A stretch of DNA of 49,494 bases from Anaerolineae bacterium (GTDB lineage: Bacteria > Chloroflexota > Anaerolineae > Anaerolineales > DRMV01): positions 1-49,494 of the forward strand of contig DUEP01000046.1 in the NCBI GenBank assembly GCA_011176535.1. Direction: 5' to 3'. Each line of letters opens with the position of its first letter. Position 1 is the stretch's first letter. A program made the translations under genes and the position numbers. Shown one piece after another: positions 7,775 to 17,570 of the stretch. The notes beneath the pieces are model-generated. The model was not told the origin of the DNA. It searched no databases and saw only the letters and a program-made list of their open reading frames with translations.

Positions 7775-8967
7775 TCAGGCGAGCAGCCACCACCAGGTGG
7801 AGGGGGCCAGGACGGACATCGGCGAGGTGACCCCCAGCGTGATGCCCATAATGCGGCGCAACAGAGGGGGGTGACTTTGGGCCTTGCGCAGCAGCCGACG
7901 GAGCACCCTGGGCCGCATGACCAGGGGGCGCAGCAGGCGTAAGCCGTGCATGGCCAGGGCAAACCGTCGCCGGGCCAAGCGACGGTAGCGGGCCAGGGCG
8001 TCCTGGTCCGGCGCGCGCAGCGCCTCGGCGGCCAGGATGGCGCTTTCCAGCGCCAGGTCGATGCCCTCGCCGCTGACCGGGTTGACCAGCCCGGCCGCCT
8101 CACCGATGGTCAGCCAGCCCGGACCGCCTAAAGGGCCGTGAGGAAAGTCGCTGCGTAGCGGGTACGCCCGCACGGGTTCGCGTAGCCTTGCAGAGCGCAG
8201 CCTGGGGGCCAGCGCCGGGTGTTGGGTGGTCAGTGCCTTCAGCCAGCGGCGCACCGGCGGCGCGGGTTCCCCTGGGCGATGATAGAGGCCCAGGCCGATG
8301 TTGGCCACGCCGTCGCCTACGGGAAAGACCCAGGCGTAGCCGTGAGGGATTTCGGGCAGGAAGAAGAACTCCAGAGCGTCATCCAGGTCGGCCACGCTTT
8401 CCCAGTAGCCGCGGGCCGCGGCAATGTCGTGGGGGCTTGGGACAGAAAGCCCGAGCGGCGCAGTAGGCCGGTGGAAGCCCCGGTGGCGATCACCACCCAG
8501 CGGGCCCGCCAGGGGCGCCCCTGGCGCCCCCAGGCCACGCTGTGGGGGGCCTGGCGGTCGATGCGGGCAATGGGTTCGTTGGGGAAGAAATGGGCCCCGG
8601 CCTCGAGCGCCGCCTCGAGCAGGCGCTGGTCGAGGCGTTCCCGGGGCACCACCCAGCCGTAAGGCGGGAGTTCCTGGGGCAACGCGGTGAAGGGGGCGGT
8701 GACTTCCAAGTCGGGGCCGGCGTAAAGGCGGGCGCGGCGCACCTGATGCCCCCCTGCGGCGACCCGATGCTCCAGCCCTAAGTGGCGCAGGGTGCGCACG
8801 GCGCGGGGCGTCAGACCGTCGCCGCAGGTCTTGGGGCGGGGAAAGCGGGCTTTGTCCACCAGGGCCACGCGCTGTCCCTGGAGGGCCAGAAGCCGGGCCA
8901 GGGTGCTGCCCCCCGGCCCGGCGCCGACGATGAGGACATCGTAGACTGTCCGGTTCGCGTTCATCAT
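7775..8967 (-). CDS. Geranylgeranyl reductase-family FAD oxidoreductase, interrupted by a one-base frameshift
   Basis: Two frames together encode a complete protein of about 397 residues. The N-terminal part has the FAD-binding GAGPGG (residues 15-20) and the family motif RFPRPKTCGDGLTPRA. The C-terminal part has GEAAGLVNPVSGEGIDLALE, the second FAD-contacting motif. The frame must change at a run of five G (8431-8435 on the plus strand); one extra base there restores RRSGFLSQAP, then HDIAAARGYWESVADLDDA. Enzymes of this family saturate isoprenoid chains of lipids, quinones or chlorophyll precursors. It may be a sequence error in the homopolymer, a young pseudogene, or slippage. It is last in a minus-strand operon, 6 bp after holA. 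Confidence 0.8.
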
Positions 8968-8973
8968 GGGAAG

Positions 8974-9981
8974 TTACGGCCGCCGGGTGGCGGAGGCCGC
9001 GCGAGCACGCCCCGGCGCTCCTAAGGAGGCGAAGAGCGTATCCAGGGCGGTCACCAAGTCGGTTTCCCCGGTTTTCCGTTGGCGATCGATGTTCAGCAGG
9101 GCGCGGTGAATGCGCTTCAGGGTGGCCAGGTTGAAGCGGCCCACTTGCTGGGTGAGCTTGCGGGCCACGAAGGGGGGCACCCCCAGCGCTTTGGGCAGGT
9201 CACGCGGCGGGATGCCCTGATCCAGCGCTGCGCGGGTGAGCAGCAGCAAACGAAACTGGCGCACCACCATCCCCCAGAGCAACGGCGGTTCGGTGCGGGC
9301 CAGCAAATCGTGGAGTTCCCGCAGGGCCGTGCGGCTATCGCCGCGGCCCAGGGCGTCCACCATGCGGAAGATGTCGGGATGCGAGGCGGTGACGGCCACC
9401 TCCAGCACATCGTCCACATCCACAGGGCGGCTGTAGTTGACAAAGGCCAGCAGTTTGCGCAGTTCCTGGAGCGCTAAGGTGGTGTCGTCCCCCACCTGGT
9501 CGGCCAGCACCTGGGCGGCCTGGGGCGTCATCTGACCGCCCTCTTCCCGGGCCTGCTGCAGGATCCAGCGCGCCATGGCCGGCCCCTTGGGGCGTTCGGT
9601 GCGGCGCACCCAGGCTTTTTGGGGGTGTGCCGTGGCCCAGGCGAGCAGCCAGTGGCGCTCTTTCAAAGGATGCTCGAATTCGACGATCACCGCCGTGGTG
9701 GGGGGCAGGTTTTCGAGCAGGCGCAGCAGGGCCTGCTGTTGGTTTTTGCCCGGCCAGGCGGGGTTGACCAGGTGGACGATGCGCCGGGAGGCCAGGAAGG
9801 GGGCTGTCAGGGCGATGTCCCGCCAGGCGTCCAAGAGGGCGTCCTGCTTTTCCAGGCGCAGGTAGTTCATGGCGGCCACGGTGGCATCGCCTAAGCGGGC
9901 TTTCAGGCTTTGCACCACCTCGCGGCGCGCCTGCTCGTCTTCGCCGTGAAGGAGGTAGAGGACAGGGCGGGGTTCAGCCAC
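8974..9981 (-). CDS. holA: DNA polymerase III delta subunit
   Basis: This 335-residue protein is the clamp-loader subunit that opens the beta sliding clamp. The N-terminal strand VLYLLHGEDE replaces the P-loop as usual for HolA, which does not hydrolyse ATP. Conserved marks are SRRIVHLVNPAW, a TAVIVEFEHPLKERHWL strand, the VGDDTTLALQELRKLLAF helix of the lid domain, and VTASHPDIFRMVDALGRGD leading into the C-terminal collar helices. The start codon lies inside the end of the upstream membrane-protein gene (8-base overlap), so translation is probably coupled. Confidence 0.92.
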   Translation of the reverse strand: MAEPRPVLYLLHGEDEQARREVVQSLKARLGDATVAAMNYLRLEKQDALLDAWRDIALTAPFLASRRIVHLVNPAWPGKNQQQALLRLLENLPPTTAVIVEFEHPLKERHWLLAWATAHPQKAWVRRTERPKGPAMARWILQQAREEGGQMTPQAAQVLADQVGDDTTLALQELRKLLAFVNYSRPVDVDDVLEVAVTASHPDIFRMVDALGRGDSRTALRELHDLLARTEPPLLWGMVVRQFRLLLLTRAALDQGIPPRDLPKALGVPPFVARKLTQQVGRFNLATLKRIHRALLNIDRQRKTGETDLVTALDTLFASLGAPGRARAASATRRP

Positions 9982-10495
9982 GGGTCAGCACGCGGTAGGT
10001 GGGGAGTTGGCCCCGCTGGGAGGGGATGACTTCTACGATCTCCAGGCCGCCCGGGTCGCCCGAGGTGGTCAGGCGTTCCTGGAGCCACATGCCCACGGGT
10101 TGGGAGAAGATGAGGGCCACGGTGGCTGCCAGGACGACCAGGGGCAGCCGTTCGCGGCGGTCGCGACGGGTGCGGGCGCCGCTCATGGCCAGCGCACCGG
10201 CCAGCCCGGCCATGGCGCCCGAGGTCAGATAGTTGGTGCCGCAGCCGGGGTGCAGGGCCAGGTGGCGCTCGCCGCGGCGCAAGCGTTCCAGCGCCTCCTG
10301 GGCGGCCTGGGCCACGGCTTCCAGGGGCACCTGACCGAAAAGCCAGAACCCCTGGGTGTCGGAGTGCCCGGCTAGGAAGACGCCGGGAAAGCGTTGGGAC
10401 AGCAGATGGATGGTGGCGTGTTCTAGGCCGTGGTTACGGCGGATGCGATCAAGGTGTCCTGCCAGCAGATGAAACAGCGGTTCGATGAACGACAT
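9974..10495 (-). CDS. Predicted membrane protein, DUF6391-like
   Basis: This 173-residue protein has an N-terminal motif HGLEHATIH (residues 22-30), a central HPGCGTNY (82-89), and about two hydrophobic segments (NYLTSGAMAGLAGALAMSG and LPLVVLAATVALIFSQPVG). The HxxEH-like pattern with a later H..CGTN is what I associate with DUF6391 proteins of cyanobacteria and Chloroflexota. It looks like possible metal ligands, but no activity is established to my knowledge. It sits between the 10580 membrane protein and holA in the same direction. Confidence 0.7.
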   Translation of the reverse strand: MSFIEPLFHLLAGHLDRIRRNHGLEHATIHLLSQRFPGVFLAGHSDTQGFWLFGQVPLEAVAQAAQEALERLRRGERHLALHPGCGTNYLTSGAMAGLAGALAMSGARTRRDRRERLPLVVLAATVALIFSQPVGMWLQERLTTSGDPGGLEIVEVIPSQRGQLPTYRVLTRG

Positions 10496-10546
10496 GTTCT
10501 TCCCTCAGATGTGGTGCGGCTTTTTAGATCCGGAGGTGGGGCCGGA

Positions 10547-10578
10547 CCCAGGGGTGGGGTGGTGCCCCAGGGGTGGGG
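10547..10578. repeat. Two direct 13-bp copies in an intergenic gap
   Basis: CCCAGGGGTGGGG occurs at 10547-10559 and again at 10566-10578, a 19-bp period, just after the stop codon of the 10580-11584 gene. No clear terminator is formed. Confidence 0.6.
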
Positions 10579-10579
10579 A

Positions 10580-11584
10580 CTAATCCTCTTCATCCGGGGG
10601 CGTGGGGGCCTCCGGGGGTTCGGGCGTGGGCGTGGGGGGCGGCGGGGGTGGCAGTGGTTCGTCTGTCGTGATGGGGAGGGAGACCAATTCGCGGTAGGTC
10701 AACGCCCAGGCGCTCAGGCGGAAGGTTGCCAGCACTCCGCCCACCATCCAGGCCAGCAAGGTATAGAGCAAGAGCAGGCCCCCGAAGAGCCATCCGATAG
10801 GGGCGGTGCCCTGCATGAAGGCCATCACCGCGCCGAAGATGAGTGCCGCTGCCGGGATGAGCAAAATCAGCCTCACGATGAAGCCGATGAGCCCCAGAAG
10901 GAGGCCCATGATCAGCCATTCCCAAAAGCGCTCGCGGAGCCGTTCCCAGGCCAGGCGAAAAGCCTCGAGGATGCCCGCTTCCGGTTCGGCCACCAGCACC
11001 AGATGCACCAGGTGGAAGTACAATTTGAGGAGCAGGGCGGCCGGGGTGAGCAGGCACATCATCAACACGACACCCAGGCCCAGAGTGAAGATGCTGAGGA
11101 GGATGAAGAGCGGCACGAGGACGAGCATGAGGCCGAACATGGCCACCAGGACGACCAGGTCGGCGAGGATCAGCCGAGCGGCGAAGTCCAGCGTCTCGCG
11201 GGCCAAGACGTCAAACGTCGGGGGTTCGCCGCCCTCGGCGATCGCCAGGGCCCCGCGCAGCACGCCGGCCTTGCCGTAGCGCCCCAGCACCCAGAGCACC
11301 AGGCTAATGCCCAGGGCCAGGGCGATGATCGCCCCGGCGAGCAGCAGGATCTGGGTGTCGCTGAGGCGGCGGAAGAAGAGGTCTATCTGGGTGAACCACT
11401 GGGCCATGCGGGGCGGCAGGTCCGGAGGAATCCCAGCGGAGCCATGGGGGCGGAGGTTGAAATTGAAGTTGTTGCTCATCCCGCCGTGGTAGGTGCCGCA
11501 GGTGGCCAGCAGGCCGAAAAGCCAGAGGGCCTTGAAGCGCCTGGTGTAGTCCCAGGCCTGGGCGAGGATGCGGGCGTAGTCCAT
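10580..11584 (-). CDS. Polytopic membrane protein of unknown function
   Basis: This 334-residue protein starts with MDYARILAQAWDYTRRFKAL. I chose the start at 11584 because AAGGAGGA stands 7 bp upstream, where an upstream ATG in the same frame has none. About six hydrophobic helices are visible (for example TQILLLAGAIIALALGISLV and LADLVVLVAMFGLMLVLVPL). The tail from about residue 300 is proline-rich and acidic, ending PPDEED, and is probably cytoplasmic. The N-terminus resembles membrane domains found next to glycerophosphodiester phosphodiesterases, but I do not assign a function. It lies 26 bp downstream of guaA. Confidence 0.7.
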   Translation of the reverse strand: MDYARILAQAWDYTRRFKALWLFGLLATCGTYHGGMSNNFNFNLRPHGSAGIPPDLPPRMAQWFTQIDLFFRRLSDTQILLLAGAIIALALGISLVLWVLGRYGKAGVLRGALAIAEGGEPPTFDVLARETLDFAARLILADLVVLVAMFGLMLVLVPLFILLSIFTLGLGVVLMMCLLTPAALLLKLYFHLVHLVLVAEPEAGILEAFRLAWERLRERFWEWLIMGLLLGLIGFIVRLILLIPAAALIFGAVMAFMQGTAPIGWLFGGLLLLYTLLAWMVGGVLATFRLSAWALTYRELVSLPITTDEPLPPPPPPTPTPEPPEAPTPPDEED

Positions 11585-11610
11585 GGGCGTTCCTCCTTGA
11601 GGGTGGGGCG

Positions 11611-13176
11611 TCATTCCCATTCGATGGTGCCGGGGGGCTTGCTGGTGATATCGTACACCACCCGGTTCACGCCGTCAACTTCGTTGACGATGCGGGAGGC
11701 CACTTTGGCCAGCAGGTCATGGGGCAGGCGGGCCCAGTCGGCGGTCATGAAGTCGCTGGTGGTCACGGCGCGCAGGGCGATCACCTCGTCGTAGGTGCGG
11801 TAATCGCCCATCACCCCCACCGAGCGCACCGGGAGCAGCACGGCGAAGGCCTGGGCGACGAAGCTCTCTTCGGGGTCTTCGGCCCGCTGGCGGAAGAACC
11901 CGGCCTGTGCCAGTTCGGTGGTGAAGATGGCGTCGGCGGCGCGTAGTCTGGCCAGCCGCTGGGGGGTGATTTCACCCAGACAACGCACGGCCAGCCCCGG
12001 GCCAGGGAAGGGCTGCCGCCAGACCAGGCTTTTGGGCAGCCCCAGGGCTTCGCCGATGCGCCGCACTTCGTCTTTGAACAGGTAACGCAATGGCTCGACC
12101 AGTTCAAAGCGCATGTCCGGGGGCAGCCCCCCCACATTGTGGTGGCTTTTGATGTGGGCGGCCTGGGCGCGCTCCGGCGCGCGGGATTCGATGACATCGG
12201 GGTAGATGGTGCCCTGGACCAGAAAGGGCGGTTCGCCCACCTGGCGGGCGGTGCGCTCGAAAACGCGGATGAAGGTCTCGCCGATGATGCGCCGTTTTTC
12301 CTCCGGGTCGGTGACGCCGCGCAGGGCGGTGAAGAATTCCTCGGCGGCGTCCACCACCATCAGGCGGATGTGCATTTGCTCGCGCAGGGCCTGCTCCACC
12401 TGCTCCCGTTCGTTGGCGCGCAACAGGCCGGTATCCACGAACACGGCGGTGAGTTGGTCGCCCACGGCGCGGTGCACCAGGGCGGCGGCCACGGTGGAAT
12501 CCACCCCGCCGCTGACAGCGGCCAGCACCAGGGCGTCTCCCACCTGGGCCCGGATGGCTTCCACGCTCTCGGCGATGATGTTGGCCGGGGTCCAGGTGGG
12601 TTGGGCGCCGCAAATGTCCACGGCAAAGCGTCGCAGCATCTCGCGGCCGATGGGAGTGTGGTGCACTTCGGGGTGAAACTGCACGCCGAAGTAGCGGCGT
12701 TTCAGGTCGCCCATGGCGGCGATAGGGCTGTTGGCGGTGCGGGCCAGGGTCACGAAGCCCGGGGGCAGGGTCTCGATACGGTCGCCGTGGGACATCCAGA
12801 CGCGGTGCTCTCCCGGAGGGATGAGGGGGTTGGGCCGCAAGAGGTGCAGGGTGGCCGGGCCGTACTCCTTTTGAGGCGCCGGGGCCACTTTGCCGCCCAG
12901 GGCGTGGGTCAGGGCCTGCATCCCGTAGCAGATGCCCAGCACGGGCTGACCGCTTTCCCACACATACTTGGGCACCTGGGGCGCGCCGGGCTCGTACACC
13001 GAGGCCGGACCGCCGGAGAGCACGAAGCCTTTGGGCCGCAGCGCCAGCACTTCCTCGGCCGGGGCGTTCCAGGGGAAGAGTTCGGCGTACACCCCTGCCT
13101 CGCGCAGCCGCCGCGCGATGAGCTGGGCGTATTGGGAACCGAAATCCAGCACAATCAGGGTGTCGTGAGCAGGCAT
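11611..13176 (-). CDS. guaA: GMP synthase (glutamine-hydrolysing)
   Basis: This 521-residue enzyme converts XMP to GMP using glutamine and ATP, the last step of guanine nucleotide synthesis. The N-terminal class I amidotransferase has its catalytic triad C83 (GICYGMQ), H168 and E170 (FHPE). The ATP pyrophosphatase P-loop SGGVDS is at residues 222-227. The dimerisation domain ends in PPGTIEWE, the standard C-terminus of GuaA. All landmarks are in normal positions and the length is typical. It heads the minus-strand gene run down to 7775 and is divergent from the kinase gene. Confidence 0.97.
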   Translation of the reverse strand: MPAHDTLIVLDFGSQYAQLIARRLREAGVYAELFPWNAPAEEVLALRPKGFVLSGGPASVYEPGAPQVPKYVWESGQPVLGICYGMQALTHALGGKVAPAPQKEYGPATLHLLRPNPLIPPGEHRVWMSHGDRIETLPPGFVTLARTANSPIAAMGDLKRRYFGVQFHPEVHHTPIGREMLRRFAVDICGAQPTWTPANIIAESVEAIRAQVGDALVLAAVSGGVDSTVAAALVHRAVGDQLTAVFVDTGLLRANEREQVEQALREQMHIRLMVVDAAEEFFTALRGVTDPEEKRRIIGETFIRVFERTARQVGEPPFLVQGTIYPDVIESRAPERAQAAHIKSHHNVGGLPPDMRFELVEPLRYLFKDEVRRIGEALGLPKSLVWRQPFPGPGLAVRCLGEITPQRLARLRAADAIFTTELAQAGFFRQRAEDPEESFVAQAFAVLLPVRSVGVMGDYRTYDEVIALRAVTTSDFMTADWARLPHDLLAKVASRIVNEVDGVNRVVYDITSKPPGTIEWE

Positions 13177-13205
13177 GTTGACCTTCCGGGCAGGTGGTTG
13201 CTCCG

Positions 13206-13211
13206 ATTATA
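13206..13211 (-). promoter_or_regulatory. Probable -10 of the guaA promoter
   Basis: A perfect TATAAT reads on the minus strand from 13211 to 13206, about 30 bp before the guaA ATG, and a GGAAGG ribosome site lies between. No good -35 is visible at 17 bp. Confidence 0.6.
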
Positions 13212-13298
13212 CCCGCTGGTGGTGCGGATGGGTGCGTTTTGGGCTTGGCCAGCACAAGCCGCGAGCCCCCTTACCTGGAAGAAACGGCCACTTTCCGT

Positions 13299-13304
13299 TA
13301 CAAT
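13299..13304 (+). promoter_or_regulatory. Probable -10 of the kinase gene; close enough for a leaderless mRNA
   Basis: TACAAT ends 9 bp before the kinase ATG at 13314, and no ribosome-binding site is visible. Transcription would start within about three bases of the ATG. Confidence 0.5.
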
Positions 13305-13313
13305 CATCTTGCC

Positions 13314-14396
13314 ATGGACTGGACCGACGAACGTCCCATTCTGGCTCAACGTTACCGCCTGCTGCAGCGCCTGGGGCGCGGCGGGATGGCCGAGGTGTTT
13401 CGCGCCCACGATTTGACGCTGGAGCGCACGGTGGCGGTCAAGGTGTTGCGCGCCGAATATGCGCGCCGCCCGGCTTTTCGCCAGCGCTTTCATCAGGAGG
13501 CCAAGGCGGCGGCCAACTTGATCCACCCCAACATCGTCACGGTCTATGACTTTGGCTACGACGGCGAACGGTTGTTCATCGTGATGGAGTATGTGCCCGG
13601 AGGGACGCTGGCCCAGCGCATCCGGCAGGCGGGGCGGATTCCCGTCCAGGAGGCGCTGCGCCTGATGGTGCAGGCCTGCGCTGGGGTGGGGTTTGCCCAT
13701 CGGGCTGGGCTGGTGCATTGCGATATCAAGCCACAAAACTTCCTGGTGACCCCCAGCGGCCGGCTCAAGGTGGCCGACTTCGGCATCGCGCGGGCGTTGG
13801 CCTCGATTCACGAAGGGGAGCGCCAGGAGGTGGTCTGGGGTTCGCCGCAGTACATGGCCCCTGAGGTGACCAGGGGCATGCCGCCCACGGCGGCCGCGGA
13901 TGTCTACGGTCTGGGTGTGGTGCTGTATCAGATGTTGACCGGTCGGTTGCCTTTCATCGCCGACGAGCCCCGGGAATTGCTCCGGCAGCATCTGGAGACC
14001 CATCCCATCCCGCCGCAGGCCTTCAATCCCGATCTGCCGCCGGAACTGGAGCAGGTGATTTTGACGGTGTTGTCCAAGGAGCCTTCCCGGCGGTACCGTA
14101 CCGCCGACCAGATGGGCCGGGTGTTGCTGCGTTTTTTGCGCGAAGAGGATCGCCGGCGCAGCGAGCGCACCTTCGTGGCTCCCGCCGCCATGGGCCGGCT
14201 GGGGCGGGACCTGGCGGCCTCACTGAGCGAGGCGCAGGGACGCCTCGCGGGGCGGAGGGCGTCCCCGCAAGGGGGCGCTGGAGAAGAGCCCTGGTCCATT
14301 GACTGGCCTACCCTGGGATTGGCTTTGCTGGCCACCCTGGCCGTCGGTGGGCTGGTGCCCCTTTGGTTGTATGTCTATCTGCTCTATACCCGTTGA
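13314..14396 (+). CDS. Membrane-anchored Ser/Thr protein kinase (PrkC-like catalytic domain, non-RD)
   Basis: This 360-residue kinase has glycine-rich loop GRGGMAEV (21-28), catalytic lysine K43 (AVKVL), catalytic loop HCDIKPQN with D137, and DFG at 155-157. The activation loop ends in GSPQYMAPE. The usual HRD arginine is replaced by cysteine (C136), making it a non-RD kinase. A linker and one transmembrane helix (about 332-357) end the protein, and there are no extracellular PASTA repeats. The position before rpe matches Bacillus prkC. The lack of a sensor domain suggests regulation through its transmembrane end or by partners. Confidence 0.88.
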   Translation: MDWTDERPILAQRYRLLQRLGRGGMAEVFRAHDLTLERTVAVKVLRAEYARRPAFRQRFHQEAKAAANLIHPNIVTVYDFGYDGERLFIVMEYVPGGTLAQRIRQAGRIPVQEALRLMVQACAGVGFAHRAGLVHCDIKPQNFLVTPSGRLKVADFGIARALASIHEGERQEVVWGSPQYMAPEVTRGMPPTAAADVYGLGVVLYQMLTGRLPFIADEPRELLRQHLETHPIPPQAFNPDLPPELEQVILTVLSKEPSRRYRTADQMGRVLLRFLREEDRRRSERTFVAPAAMGRLGRDLAASLSEAQGRLAGRRASPQGGAGEEPWSIDWPTLGLALLATLAVGGLVPLWLYVYLLYTR

Positions 14397-14402
14397 GGTG
14401 TC

Positions 14403-15083
<681 letters not shown>

Positions 15084-15093
15084 CCAAAGCAAG

Positions 15094-15118
15094 AGGGCCA
15101 CGGGTTTCCCGTGGCCCT
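15094..15118. terminator. Hairpin between the converging rpe and rpmB genes
   Basis: Two perfect 11-bp arms (AGGGCCACGGG / CCCGTGGCCCT) flank a TTT loop. No long T-run follows on either side. It is best read as a bidirectional terminator for rpe and rpmB. Confidence 0.7.
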
Positions 15119-15146
15119 GCGATGCGACGGAGTGGAACGAATGCGG

Positions 15147-15341
15147 TTAGGCTTTGACTTTCGGGGTCTTGGACAGGGTTCGCAGGCAGCGGGTGCACAC
15201 GGTCTTGCGCACCTTGCGCCCGTTTTCCCAGAGCGTGACCTTCTGCAGGTTGGGGCGGAAGGTCCGCGGCGTGGATTTCTTGGACCAGGGGCGGTTCAGC
15301 CCGAAGGTGGTCTTCTTGCCACAAATCTCACACTTTGCCAT
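15147..15341 (-). CDS. rpmB: 50S ribosomal protein L28
   Basis: This 64-residue protein begins MAKCEICGKKTTFG and carries the zinc-binding CxxC pairs (C4/C7 and CTRC in the second half) of the C+ type of L28. NRPWSKKSTPRTFRPNLQKV is the conserved rRNA-binding core. It lies on the opposite strand to its neighbours, between rpe and asp23; in Bacillus rpmB is also found between rpe and the asp23 homologue yloU. Confidence 0.95.
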   Translation of the reverse strand: MAKCEICGKKTTFGLNRPWSKKSTPRTFRPNLQKVTLWENGRKVRKTVCTRCLRTLSKTPKVKA

Positions 15342-15408
15342 GGTTGCCGTCCTTTACCATGAGGATGAACACAGGAAAGCGGAGCCGCGGGCCCCGCCAG
15401 CGGGCGCA

Positions 15409-15437
15409 ATCTTACCACAGTTCGTATCTTCTTTCAA
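15409..15437 (-). promoter_or_regulatory. rpmB promoter
   Basis: On the minus strand TTGAAA (15437-15432) and TAAGAT (15414-15409) are 17 bp apart, with TGG directly before the -10. This is one of the best complete promoters in the window. Confidence 0.7.
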
Positions 15438-15448
15438 CCTTCCAGGGT

Positions 15449-15454
15449 TAAAAT
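15449..15454 (+). promoter_or_regulatory. Possible -10 for the asp23-fakA operon
   Basis: TAAAAT lies 41 bp before the asp23 ATG. Its upstream half overlaps the rpmB -35, so the two divergent promoters probably compete. Confidence 0.4.
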
Positions 15455-15495
15455 TCTTTGAGCATCTTGCCCGACGGTTTTCTACGGAGGCAAAA

Positions 15496-15870
15496 ATGAC
15501 GCGACAATCGGAAAAGACCCCTCTGGGCCACATTTACATCTCCCCGCGGGCCATTGCCACCATCGCCCATCGGGCGGTGTTGCGCTCGTACGGCGTGGTG
15601 GGCCTGGCCCCCAAGAATGTGGTGCAGGGCCTGGCGCAGGCCATCGTCCACGACCCCTTGCAGGGGGTGGATGTGCGGTATCAGGACGATGTCATTGAGA
15701 TCGATCTCTACATTGTGGTGCAGTACGGGACGCGCATCGCGGCCGTGGCCAACAGCGCGGCCAATGTGGTGCGGTATGAGGTGGAAAAGGCCACCGGACT
15801 GCCTGTGCGGGCGGTGAATGTCCACATTCGCGGGTTGAAGATTAACGGGGAGGAACAAGAGGAAAGGTAA
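15496..15870 (+). CDS. Asp23/Gls24 family envelope-stress protein (YloU-like)
   Basis: This 124-residue protein matches the short Asp23 (DUF322) fold: GHIYISPRAIATIAHRAVL, the middle VRYQDDVIEIDLYIVVQYGT, and the final VRAVNVHIRGLKIN. Members act at the membrane and in cell-wall stress, and the short form next to a FakA/YloV gene is widely conserved in Firmicutes. The ATG at 15496 has GGAGG 5 bp upstream. Nothing upstream in the frame looks coding. It is 46 bp before fakA and probably cotranscribed. Confidence 0.88.
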   Translation: MTRQSEKTPLGHIYISPRAIATIAHRAVLRSYGVVGLAPKNVVQGLAQAIVHDPLQGVDVRYQDDVIEIDLYIVVQYGTRIAAVANSAANVVRYEVEKATGLPVRAVNVHIRGLKINGEEQEER

Positions 15871-15916
15871 GGCGACGAACACATCATCCGTTTTGGTGAT
15901 TGGAGGAAACCGAAGC

Positions 15917-17560
15917 ATGGGAAACAAACCAATCGATGGGCAGACCCTCAAAAAGTTAGTGGAAGCCGGACTACGATGGTTGCGCACCCACCAGGAGGTG
16001 GTCAATGCGTTGAATGTCTTTCCCGTACCCGATGGAGATACGGGGACCAACATGGTGCTGACCATGCAGGCCGCTTACGATGAAATCGCCGATTTCCCGG
16101 AGCGGCATTTCGGACGCATGGCGCACGCTGTGGCCCAGGGCGCCCTGATGGGCGCACGAGGGAATTCCGGGGTGATTTTGTCGCAAATCTGGCGTGGCTT
16201 TGCCCGGGGCACCGAGCAGGTGGAGCAACTGGACGCGGCGACCTTTGTTCAGGCCATGGCCCAGGCCCGGGATACGGCATACAAAGGGGTGGTGCGACCA
16301 GTCGAAGGCACCATCCTAACGGTGATCAAAGAGGTGGCCGCGGCGGTGGCCGAGGCCGCCCAGGAAACGGATGAGGTGACGGCCCTGTTGCAACGCGCCG
16401 TGGAGGCCGCCGATGCCGCCGTGGCCCAAACCCCGGAACTGTTGCCCATCCTCAAAGAAGCCGGGGTGGTGGATTCGGGCGGCAAGGGGTTGTTTTTCAT
16501 TTTGGAAGGGATGTGGCGCTGGATCCAGGAGATGCCGCTGGACCAGCCGGTGGTGCAGGCGCAACCCCTGGCCAGTCTCGAGTTCGCTGAGGCTCATGAG
16601 CAAATCGAGCCGGGGCAGGATTTTGAGGTGGTGGTGGATTTCCGCCCGCAGGAACCTTTGGACCTCCAGTCCTTTTACGGTGAACTGGAGAAGATGGGTA
16701 CTTCGATTCAGGTAGGCGAGGGCGACGGGATGTACCGGATGCACATCCATGTGCCCACCGAGAAACTGTACGACCCCATTGAGTATGTGCGCACTTTGGG
16801 CACGGTGACCAAGGTGCAAATCGAAAACCTGCTGGCTCAAATGGAAGACATGGAAGCTGAAAGCGTTTCCCGCGCTTCCTACGAGGTGCAGAACATCAAG
16901 CCCGGTCAGATCGCCGTGGTGGCTGTGGCACCAGGGCCGGGGATCGCCCGGGTGTTCGCCAGCCTGGGGGCCGCCGCCATCGTGGAGGGCGGGCAGACGA
17001 TGAACCCCAGCACCCAGGATTTGCTCCGCGCCTTTGAGAACCTGCCCACGGAGCGGGTGATTCTTCTGCCGAACAATAAGAACATCATCCTGGCGGCTCA
17101 GGCGGCGGCCGAGGTCACGGTGAAGCAGACGCGTATCGTGCCCTCGCGCACCGTGCCTCAGGGGTTGGCGGCCATGCTTTCTTACGACCCCGATGGCGAC
17201 CTGGACGAAGTGGCGGCGGCCATGGAAGCGGCGATGGCCGATGTGGTCACGGGCGAGATTACCCGCGCCACCCGAACGGTAGAAATCGACGGGGTGCGGG
17301 TGCGCGAGGGGCAGTACATCGGCCTGGTGGACGGCAAGTTGCTCCTGGGTGGAGATTCGCTGGAAGAGGTGCTGCTTGATTTGCTGGCCCAGGCGGACAT
17401 CGAGGAGCGGGAGTTGGTCACCATGTTTTACGGCGGCGAATTGACCAAGGCCCAGGCCAATCGCCTGGGCGACGCCGTGCGTGAGCGTTTCCCCCATCTG
17501 GAAGTGGAGTTGCAGGAAGGCGGACAGCCGCACTACGCGCTGATTTTGTCCCTTGAGTAG
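15917..17560 (+). CDS. fakA: DAK2-domain fatty acid kinase, FakA/YloV family
   Basis: This 547-residue protein has an N-terminal DhaL-type ATP-binding domain with VPDGDTGTNM (residues 37-46) and GARGNSGVILSQ, then a middle domain (about 240-320) and a C-terminal domain that begins IAVVAVAPGPGIARVF. FakA phosphorylates fatty acids presented by a FakB/DegV protein to give acyl-phosphate for phospholipid synthesis. Two DegV-type genes follow within 10 and 6 bp, the expected substrate carriers. Start at 15917 is chosen because GGAGG lies 10 bp upstream. The gene pair asp23-fakA is also found in Bacillus as yloU-yloV. Confidence 0.92.
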   Translation: MGNKPIDGQTLKKLVEAGLRWLRTHQEVVNALNVFPVPDGDTGTNMVLTMQAAYDEIADFPERHFGRMAHAVAQGALMGARGNSGVILSQIWRGFARGTEQVEQLDAATFVQAMAQARDTAYKGVVRPVEGTILTVIKEVAAAVAEAAQETDEVTALLQRAVEAADAAVAQTPELLPILKEAGVVDSGGKGLFFILEGMWRWIQEMPLDQPVVQAQPLASLEFAEAHEQIEPGQDFEVVVDFRPQEPLDLQSFYGELEKMGTSIQVGEGDGMYRMHIHVPTEKLYDPIEYVRTLGTVTKVQIENLLAQMEDMEAESVSRASYEVQNIKPGQIAVVAVAPGPGIARVFASLGAAAIVEGGQTMNPSTQDLLRAFENLPTERVILLPNNKNIILAAQAAAEVTVKQTRIVPSRTVPQGLAAMLSYDPDGDLDEVAAAMEAAMADVVTGEITRATRTVEIDGVRVREGQYIGLVDGKLLLGGDSLEEVLLDLLAQADIEERELVTMFYGGELTKAQANRLGDAVRERFPHLEVELQEGGQPHYALILSLE

Positions 17561-17570
17561 GGAAGGGAGC

